From Ciona intestinalis (lineage: Eukaryota; Chordata; Ascidiacea; Phlebobranchia; Cionidae): DNA of 64,000 bases. Below the pieces are notes generated by a model that was not told where the DNA came from, ran no database searches, and saw nothing but the letters and a program-made list of their open reading frames with translations. This document shows positions 56,435 through 64,000 of the stretch, in pieces. Where the stretch lies: NCBI RefSeq assembly GCF_000224145.3, contig NC_020170.2:3240646-3304645 (forward strand), in the 5' to 3' direction. Numbering within the stretch: position 1 is the first letter of the stretch; each line of letters starts with the position of its first letter. The position numbers were made by a program, and so were the translations under genes.

Positions 56435-58418
56435 ATGTCTGAAATATTTGAATTGAATTTATTATTGAACCCAGAATGTAGCAACAGCAGTGATAACTCA
56501 TGGGTAAGTTTTTTATCGTTATAAAATTATTCAAGAATTCCAAATGTGTTTTTGTTATTATCGTTCATTCTCTTTTTTTGTAGTCCACTATCTAAACTAT
56601 TTTTCAAACTGGAAGTGTTTTTAGTCTGTTGTAATTAATATTTTTCCAATCAGTTTGTTATACTATCAATACCAAAAAAGTCAAATAAATATATTTACAG
56701 TTATTGTAATTATATAAAGTATACAGTAATAATCTGGTTTATTAATATATATACTTCTAAAGCTGCATTTCTTTTTTTGTACAGGAGTTTTCCCAAAGTG
56801 GGGGAGAGGGAAGCCTAACTGACATCATCAGCACATTGCAAACTTCCACAACCCCAGATTACACTGATCTTGAGGATTTTCTGGATATTGGAGATCCCTC
56901 TGATGTAGTTACGAGTAATTCATCATTCGGAAGCAATGTTGAAGTTCTGGATTTATACTCGGAAGCAAACGAAATAAGTCAGCTCCAATTTGAGAACCAG
57001 ATCCAATTTGAGGTATTGCGTAATTTCATATTGGGTTTTGTTGATTGATTGTTTAAACTCAACAGCACATGACTGAGCATTTCTGTATGTGGCTGTAATT
57101 TATATCTGTTTCGTTATATAATGTTTCCTAGCAAAACGAAATCCTGTACATAAAGTATATAAATATATATATACATGTTTGTTTATATATATATTTTTAA
57201 GTAATACTTTTTCTCTTATTTGCCCGATGACGACAAACTTGCCTAGGAGGGACTTGTTGTTTGTGGATTTATTGACTTTCTGAAACGCAGTTCATTCTAA
57301 TTTAATTTGGTTGGTTTATTTAATATTTCTGATAAAACTTTTCCAAAATTTCTTTAAGTTGTGAACTGCGTTTTATTGAGCTAGTAGTCTGCTTCCCTAT
57401 GACACTGAGATTATGAGATCTGAGGGCTTGTTTAATACATATCACTTATTTTATAGTGTTGTTACTCTCTCTCTCTATAATTCTCTATATATATATTTGT
57501 TAAGCTTTTTTTAATCTGGAACCTTAATGTTATTAGCATTTTTACAAAAAACACAATACAAATGTAAAAAACAACAATAAAAATTAAATTTAAGCATTTT
57601 ATACTTATTTTCCATATTTATATTTTCTAGAAAGAGAAATTGGCAAAAGAAAATGAAGAAGGTTTGTTGGAAGCTTTACAACGCTCTATGGATATGGAAT
57701 GCAACTCTGTGTCAGAATTTGTGTCTCTCACATCTACACTCGACCAGCCCCCATCCTTAACTACAACCAGTGGCTTTCCTACATCAATTACACCCCATTG
57801 CGTGTCAATGTCAACATTTGAAAATCAAAACTTGGAGTTTTCCGTTGAAAATGCCGAAGATGAGTCAATGGTATGTTCTATTGTTATTCTACTTGTTTAC
57901 ATCGATAAACTTGCTAATTGTTTAATTTCCCAAGCATTTTAGTCTTGCTAAATAATCATGCAAAAGTGTGGTTTTAAATTCTTGTTTAGATTGATAAACT
58001 AGTTTAATGTATAAATTTCTCTTATTAGTAATTTAGTTTTGCTAAAAAGTGTGAAATTGTGCTTCTAAATAGAGAATAGCAACCAAATCCTGTTTCTTGG
58101 AGATTAATTTAATTTGAATTCAAGTTAATTACTCTTAGAATCTTTGTAAATAATTTATAACATTGGTTCCTGTTTTAGCTGAAATGTCAACATCCTTTGT
58201 GCTCTACACTTAATGGCCATCGACCTAATAATGTTTCACCTAGTTAATTTGGTTCAGTTTTAAGTAAGATTAATTTGTTTTGCAGCTAAAGCGTTTGCTA
58301 TTGAGTCCAACGTATGATAATTATCCCAAAGAAATTGACGCAAACAACAATACAATGCAGCTTGATTCTATGGCAGTTGAAGTGCCAACTAGTGTAAGTA
58401 GATATTTAGACATATTTT

Positions 58419-58461
<43 letters not shown>

Positions 58462-61400
58462 TATATATAGTAGGGTGGGTTGTGGGGTAAGATTGATATT
58501 TTAGCAGTTACCACATAATATTTCATCTATGTTGTTTTGAATTAGTAATTTCATTCTTTAATGGAATAGACATGCAAAAAAGTGCTAGATTTTACAATTC
58601 AATTCAATTCATGTTTTTTACAGCAGGAAAGGGAGGAAAAGTCAAACAGACAGAACAAACAATATGAAAGTGGGAGAATCAAGAAGCAAAAACCGATAGC
58701 TAAGAAACCATTCACAGAACTTTTAAAACATCTGGAGTCATCTTCCACTGATAAAAATAAAGGTGAAACTTTTTAGATTCTTAGTCAACCGACAGGTTTC
58801 CCGCGAAAATTAGTGCACCCCAAAATTGATCAAGATTATTAAAAAATCGACGCCTTGTACCTTACCTATGTATAATAAAACATGTAACACTCACATGCCC
58901 GATGACGACAAACTTGCCTAGGAGGGACTTGTTGTTTGTGGATTTATTGACTTTCTGAAATGCAGTTTATTCTAAATTAATTTAGTTAGTTTATTTAATA
59001 ATTTTAATAAAATAATTTTAATATTTCCCAAAAGTTCTCAAAATAGTGAACTGCATTTTATTGAGTTGGTAATCTGCTTCCCTATGACACTGAGATTATG
59101 AGATCTGAGGGCTTATTTATGTTATCATATTATGATAATATCAGTTTCCTTCAATTCAAATATAAATAGCTAAGTTGCCTACTCAATAGTTGGAGCAACT
59201 GACTCATACAGCTAAATGAACTGTCGGACTGGCCTAATGTGCCAGGAAACCAATTGAATATTTTATGTTATGGTTAAAAACCTTTAAAAATCATTTTTTT
59301 TTTCATTGTACAAGGTTTTTTATGCATTTCATGCTTGTCTAAGATAGCCTTTTCGACATTTTTTTATCTTCAGATTTGAACAAAAATAAAACACGAGTGT
59401 TGAACATGACTCGTTACTTGCGGCAATATGGTTCCGCACCGCCGAGCAGGGTTGCCTCACCATTTGATGGCGCCACAGAGAAGCAAACAAAAACTGGAAG
59501 AGGGGAAACTAAAAAACGAACCAAAGGGAAGTCTAACCAGTAAGTTTTCCTAAAATTTTACGAAAATTTTGTTGTTTTCATGTCAGTCAAGTTTTGTCAC
59601 AGATGCAATAATATATTTTAATTACGTTTTTTTGAATGGCTGGCACTATGCTTAGTAAGCGGACAAATAATTAGGGTTGCAAGCCAGGTTAATTATGTCA
59701 TGACAAGTTTTTTAAAATTAACAACAAATTAGGAATTAAACGTTAAACATAAATCATGCTATTTTTAGATGCAACCAATTCCTCTTCGCTAAAGTTTTCC
59801 ACGTCTGAGCTCTATATTATTAGGTCAATAAAAACTCTTAATATTTAGGTCAAAGACAGCTGGTAAAATAAACAGAGCATTAGAAAATGGGAAACCAGAA
59901 TGCTCCAACAAAGGTATTTTATTCTTCTGAAAATTTAAACATTTTATTCAAATTTTGTTTTACTTGTATTGTTTTTTTAATTGACACCAATTTTGTGTTG
60001 CCTTTTTTTTTTTTATAGTATTTTAGATGTAACAAATTTTTTGTTGCTTTTTAAATAGTTGGGTTTTTTTCGTTGTGACTTAATTTTTTTCCGTTTTTAA
60101 AAGTATTTATGTTTTTAGTTGTAACGGCAGCAGATATGGAAAGCTTGCTGGAAATGATTAAAAAGAAACCGATAACATCAACTACAGAGCAACCTCAGTG
60201 TTCAGGTGGCTTTTATTTTGTTTTATTCATATATATTTGCCCGATGACGACAAACTTGCCTAGGAGGGACTTGTTGTTTGTGGATTCATGATTTTTTGAA
60301 ATGCAGTTCATTTTAATTTAATTCGGTTGATTGATAATAAGTTCTGATAAAACTTTTACAAAAATTTCCTAAAATTGTGAACTGCATTTAATTGAGTTGT
60401 AATCTGCTTCCCTATGACACTGAGATTATGAGATCTGAGGGTTTTCATAACAGCTTTAACTAAAATATGTAAGCGCCTTACGTGTTAAAAAATCTTGCCA
60501 TAAATTTAATAACAGACATGGATTTAAAAACTGCAAGATCAAATGACCGCCGTCGAGGTGCAGTCTTAATCGACCCGCTACCGAAAAAGCGACAAAAAGT
60601 TGCTGCTGATGCTAAAAAGGAGAATATAATGGAATCAACAACAGAATGCACTGAAAAACCATCTGCAGATCACGATTATTGTCAAAAGAACGAGGATTCT
60701 CAATCCTCAGATTCAGATATTCTATCAGCTGCCCTAAAAGCTAGCGGATTACCGAAGAAAAAGAAAAAAAGGGAAATCTCAGACGAGGAGAAAAACAAAG
60801 AAGCAAAAGCTGCGAACAAAGTTTTGAAATGGGAGGAATATTTACAGCGAGTTAGACTTGGGATCCGGAGCGCCCCAAACAGCCCGACTTGTTCCCCGAA
60901 AATAAAACGAGGTTCTGCACGTCCTATTAACAACTTTATGGTGGCGCTTGCCACGAAAAATTCCTCCATAAATTTGGCGGCTTCCAATTCACAACCAACT
61001 GTCACAAAACTTACACCTCCCATAGTTGAAGCGCAGATGCCGAAACGAAAACAGTCAATCAAACTACAAGAGTTCAAAGACTATCTCGCTAACCTGCAAG
61101 CAAATCAGGACAGAAAGGAATCAGACACTGACAACAACCCGCAACCAATGTCAGTTACAGTAACTCCGATCCAGGACCCTAATCCTGCATCCCATGAAGT
61201 GATGCAGAAACCCAAGAAACCTCCTAAAACTCCCGCATCCAGATCGAAGAGGACATCAAAATCACGATCTCGTCCCGTCATCATTCCGACCCAAACTTCC
61301 CAAACTTTTCTTAAAATCAACAGCGGTGGCACAATACACACAGTGGCTGTCACATCTGCACGCACAGTGCCACAAAATAATCCAATGATGATGATCCGTA

Positions 61401-63731
61401 TCCCGCAACTGCAACAGAACAAAGCTGCAAGTTCGAATGTACTGACCCTCACCACAACCAACTCTTCCCCTCAACCTTGCGTTATAAAACCCGCCACAAC
61501 AAACCACCCTGCACAAATAATTCAGTGCAGACCGGCACAAATTATTGTCCCGCCCACAAATACCCCAAAATCTGTTGACCCACGAGCGAATCTCAAAATC
61601 CCAAAGAAACAGGTTAATCTGAAACCTATCCCGAGAGAAAACTGGTCGAAAGCGAGCAAAAGTAAACCTACAGTGACTAGTCCTACTACCAGTACTCCAC
61701 CTACATCCACTGCTCCAACGTTTAAACTTATAACTGCAAACAAAGCTGGAGCTGGAGCTAAGTCTGTTATTTTAAGTGGAGTGACTGGACAACTGAAGGA
61801 AATATTAACAGTGCTTTCACAGCAGCAACAACAGCAACAAGTAAGTCCTATTTTAATATAATTTTGGTTAAAGCTATATAATTGAATATAACTGAAGAAT
61901 CTTTAAACACTAATTAAAAAGTGCTAATGTGTAATGAGGAAAATGTAACATTAGCAGTGCTAAAAGTTGATGTTTACTTTCGCCCTTTTTTTATTTGACA
62001 TGGAAGCCTGGAATTTTTATTAGGCCCATAATGTTCACATGCCCGATGACGACAAACTTGCCTAAGAGGGACTTGTTGTTTGTGGATTTATTGACTTTCT
62101 GAAATGCAGTTCATTCTAATTTAATTTGGTTGGTTAATATAATAATTTTATTAAAACTAAAAAAATGTGTTAAAGTTATGAACTGCATTTTATTGAGTTG
62201 GTAATCTGCTTCTCTATGACACTGAGATTATGAGATCTGAGGGCTTATATATAGTTCCCTTTAATTTAAATATAAATGGCTGAGTTGCCTACTCAATAGT
62301 TGGATCAACTGACTCATACAGTTAGATGCACTGACTCAATATTCTGTGAAACCTATTGATTATTTAATGTTAAGGTAAAAAATTCTCAAGGAAATTTTTA
62401 TGACACTGACTTTTTAATTTTATGACATTTTTGTCTTTTTAATGTATTTCATACTTGGCTAGAAGGGTCTTTTTGGCAATTTTTAGATTTACATTTAAAC
62501 AAAATAAAACAGGACTGTTGAACATATTATAATATATAAAACTGAAGAATTATTAACCACCAAGCAATAAGCATTAATATGTAATGAGGAGAATATAACC
62601 AGAAGTAGTGCTAAAAGTGGATGTTAAATTTTGTACCTTTTTTTGTAACCGTTTGAATTTTAACATCAGAAAGATGGGAATTTATCCGATCCATCGTCAT
62701 GTGTGAGCACACAACAGCAAAAAACTCTACAGCAACTCCTTGCTGCTATAGCTGAGCTGAAGTCCAAGAAATCTTCTCCTAATACGGTGAACCCAACAAC
62801 CAGTACGGTCACCACATCTGTGACTGGCCCTACAAATGCAGGAGCCACTGCTGTAAAAGTCTCTGCTAACCCACAAGAGCTAAAAGCAACACGCAGGCAG
62901 CACCATGTACCATCACCGCTGTCACTGATCCACGAAATTAAACAAAACCTGAACAAAAAATCTGAAAGTTCAAAGAAAGTATCGCAACCCAAATACGTAT
63001 ACACCGTGCCTGCGAAAAGCACTCAGCAAATTTCTGCCCAAGAATCAAACTGTATTATAACAGCTGGGGGTGCTGTTTTAAAGACCTGCAGTTCGGCTGA
63101 AAGTTTGAAGAGCTCAAAGCCGGTTTCTGTTACAAAATCTAATTCCCTTGAAGATGATCAAATCACTGTGTTTGTGGATGGTTCAGATAGTGACTTTAAT
63201 CAGAAAGACTCTTCTCAAAATGCCAATTCAATTGCTGAAATTGTTAAAACAAAAGAAACCGTACCATCACAAAAGGCAGAGCAGAAAACTGCCTCTTGCA
63301 TGCTACAGGAAGCAGTCAAAGAAAGTTCGAAAGTTGTTTTAATGGCTGCTAATACTGAGGATAACAATAACCAAGACGGCATGATAGCTGAACAAGAGTC
63401 TGTTATGAGCACTCAAGCAAGAAATCCTGACCATACTACTTATGTTGTCACTTCAGGCGTTACAGACTCTATGTCAATTAAATGTGATACCGTGACAAGC
63501 ATACCCGATACTCTTGCTAAGAAATGTGACAACCCTTGTTCTCAGAACGCAACAGAATATAAACAGACTGACGCAGACAATGGTGCGACAAGTATATTAT
63601 GCACAAGCAACTTAGCAGTCACTGAATTACCTCTCAAAACAACAACAATAACCAAGCATGTCCCTATATGTAGAAGCATTGCAGCAGCTGAAATGATGGC
63701 TTCAGAAATAATGGATGAAGGACAACAAGAG
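56435..63731 (+). CDS. PPARGC1: PGC-1 family transcriptional coactivator (PPARGC1), 3'-partial
   Basis: Ten exons: 56435-56503, 56785-57012, 57631-57870, 58286-58393, 58624-58762, 59374-59539, 59849-59913, 60119-60205, 60516-61840, 62670-63731; all join in frame, 1163 residues so far, and the gene runs off the window. PGC-1 landmarks appear in order: an acidic activation region (DYTDLEDFLDIGDPSD; KENEEGLLEAL versus human DEENEANLLAVL), LKRLLLSP at residues 180-187 (human LLKKLLLAP, the nuclear-receptor box), KPFTELLKHL (human RPCSELLKYL, residues 243-252), a basic PLPKKRQK, and the HCF-1 binding motif DHDYCQ at 419-424, identical to human. The very long S/T/Q/P-rich region (exons 9-10, QQQQQQ tract) is not seen in vertebrates; the RS and RRM domains should lie downstream. 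In vertebrates PGC-1 drives mitochondrial biogenesis genes with ERR/NRF/PPAR factors. Four introns carry a structured RNA-like repeat. Confidence 0.85.
57222..57427 (+). ncRNA. Box C/D-like structured intronic RNA, copy 1 (PGC-1 intron 2)
   Basis: The 206-nt element is bounded by a GCCC/GGGC terminal stem that abuts GATGA at the 5' side (partial C box) and CTGA at the 3' side (D box), the kink-turn layout of C/D RNAs. Inside are hairpin ACAAAC/GTTTGT, a CTGA at 57300-57303 (D'-like), and a long-range stem AACGCAGTTCA/TGAACTGCGTT. In the other copies this stem is ATGCAG/CTGCAT, so the C-G pair here is a compensatory change. The 3' domain CCCTATGACACTGAGATTAT is almost invariant. It lies in sense orientation, 203 nt before the 3' splice site. 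It might be a snoRNA or scaRNA family or a snoRNA-derived repeat; I do not recognise a target. Confidence 0.6.
58420..58466. repeat. (TA)n microsatellite in PGC-1 intron 4
   Basis: About 23 TA units, one interruption, leading directly into a MITE terminus. Confidence 0.9.
58464..58560 (-). mobile_element. Cimi-like MITE fragment
   Basis: TATATAGTAGGGTGGGTTGT and TAGCAGTTACCACATAATAT resemble the left half of a reverse-orientation copy; the right end is missing. Confidence 0.55.
58897..59112 (+). ncRNA. Box C/D-like structured intronic RNA, copy 2 (PGC-1 intron 5)
   Basis: Same ends (GCCC-GATGA ... CTGA-GGGC) and same conserved 5' (GACGACAAACTTGCCTAGGA) and 3' (CTATGACACTGAGATTATGA) domains. 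The long stem is AATGCAGTT/AACTGCATT. The apical part is expanded (216 nt in all). 261 nt before the 3' splice site. Confidence 0.6.
60239..60442 (+). ncRNA. Box C/D-like structured intronic RNA, copy 3 (PGC-1 intron 8)
   Basis: 204 nt in a 310-nt intron, starting 33 nt after the donor and ending 73 nt before the acceptor, a spacing typical of intron-encoded C/D RNAs. The terminal stem is GCCC/GGGT, keeping pairing through G-U. The long stem is ATGCAGTTCA/TGAACTGCAT. Confidence 0.62.
61885..61980 (+). repeat. Direct repeat flanking duplicated block, left
   Basis: AACTGAAGAAT, GTAATGAGGAAAATGTAAC and GTGCTAAAAGTTGATGTT recur in the same order at 62539-62625. Confidence 0.75.
62041..62244 (+). 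ncRNA. Box C/D-like structured intronic RNA, copy 4 (PGC-1 intron 9)
   Basis: 204 nt with GCCC-GATGA ... CTGA-GGGC ends and long stem ATGCAGTTCA/TGAACTGCAT. One base differs in the otherwise invariant CCTAGGAGGG (CCTAAGAGGG). It lies inside a block duplicated from intron 5. Confidence 0.58.
62245..62526 (+). pseudogene. Duplicated intron 5/exon 6 remnant in PGC-1 intron 9
   Basis: GAGTTGCCTACTCAATAGTT, CAACTGACTCATACAG and the terminal AAATAAAACAGGACTGTTGA match sequence after copy 2, running into the start of exon 6 (AAATAAAACACGAGTGTTGA at 59385-59404). Splice sites and frame are lost. Confidence 0.7.
62530..62640 (+). repeat. Direct repeat flanking duplicated block, right
   Basis: Partner of 61885-61980: AACTGAAGAATTATT, GTAATGAGGAGAATATAACC, GTGCTAAAAGTGGATGTT. 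Confidence 0.75.
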
Positions 63732-64000
63732 GTTAGTTTTCTGTTATTTATTAACTATGTAGTTTTTATATTTTATATATATATGCTGTTTTTCTATTCT
63801 TAGTAAGTATACAAATTTCCCTATAATATGTTTAATGTTTTACAGTATAGTTAACTTATATCAGTACATAGTAGTGACTGTTTAATGTTAAACAATAACT
63901 TTTTTGTGTGTTTTATCCTTGCTACAGTAAAACATGCAACTAAAATTATAACACTAAAATATGTTATAAGGTTTCTGAAACATAGTTTTTAATTCAAATG

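Noticed and set aside
60700-61743. Several antisense frames of 73-125 codons opposite PGC-1 exon 9
   Set aside because: Shadows of a strongly supported sense exon, low-complexity and without splice or homology support.
1-64000. CRISPR arrays, bacterial operons, origins or phage genes
   Set aside because: The sequence is clearly intron-rich metazoan DNA; the repeats are MITEs, SINEs and local tandems with no spacer-repeat architecture.

Overview
The window looks like a draft-assembly scaffold from a tunicate, most likely Ciona (intestinalis/robusta type). The sequence is AT-rich, genes are small-exon and intron-rich with GT-AG introns, genes are tightly packed on both strands, and two abundant repeat families fit those described from Ciona: a ~195 bp MITE with termini like TAGTAGGGTGGGGGAAGATG, and a tRNA-headed SINE. 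Three runs of N (1000, 50 and 50 bases) mark assembly gaps. All splice structures were read by eye from frame, phase and splice-site agreement.

Layout. 1-5.6 kb: 5' end of MTREX/Mtr4 (minus), an SLC16 monocarboxylate-type transporter (plus), and the mitoribosomal protein mL64/GADD45GIP1 (minus). 6.2-22.1 kb: one large secreted modular protease (plus) with signal peptide, FN2-like, LCCL, YWTD beta-propellers, EGFs, Ig and trypsin domains. It is interrupted by a 1 kb gap and an apparent haplotype duplication, and its introns are full of MITEs and SINEs. 23.7-26.4 kb: a large inverted duplication carrying two convergent copies of a two-coding-exon gene for a ~59-residue secreted basic peptide. 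28.6-50.9 kb: three TLCD4 (TMEM56)-like TLC-domain membrane protein genes with identical intron phases, interleaved with TRAPPC5, a KCNE-like single-pass protein and calreticulin (KDEL). 54.6-56.1 kb: an intronless fumarate hydratase gene. 56.4 kb to the window end: a PGC-1 (PPARGC1) family coactivator gene, recognised by LXXLL motifs and the HCF-binding DHDYCQ motif; its 3' end lies outside the window.

The most interesting signal is a ~205 nt repeat found in four different introns of the PGC-1 gene, always in the sense orientation. It has a GCCC/GGGC terminal stem next to GATGA (C-box-like) and CTGA (D-box) sequences, and an internal hairpin with a compensatory base-pair change between copies. 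It reads as a family of intron-hosted box C/D-like structured RNAs. Other notable points are the modular protease architecture, the palindromic peptide gene pair, and a KCNE-like potassium-channel beta-subunit candidate in a tunicate.

The genes do not form one pathway. Fumarase (TCA cycle), PGC-1 (mitochondrial gene control) and mL64 share a mitochondrial theme. Calreticulin, TRAPPC5 and the TLC proteins are endomembrane proteins. Several genes have a strong 3' splice site just upstream of the start codon with no visible upstream exon, as expected where spliced-leader trans-splicing is common.
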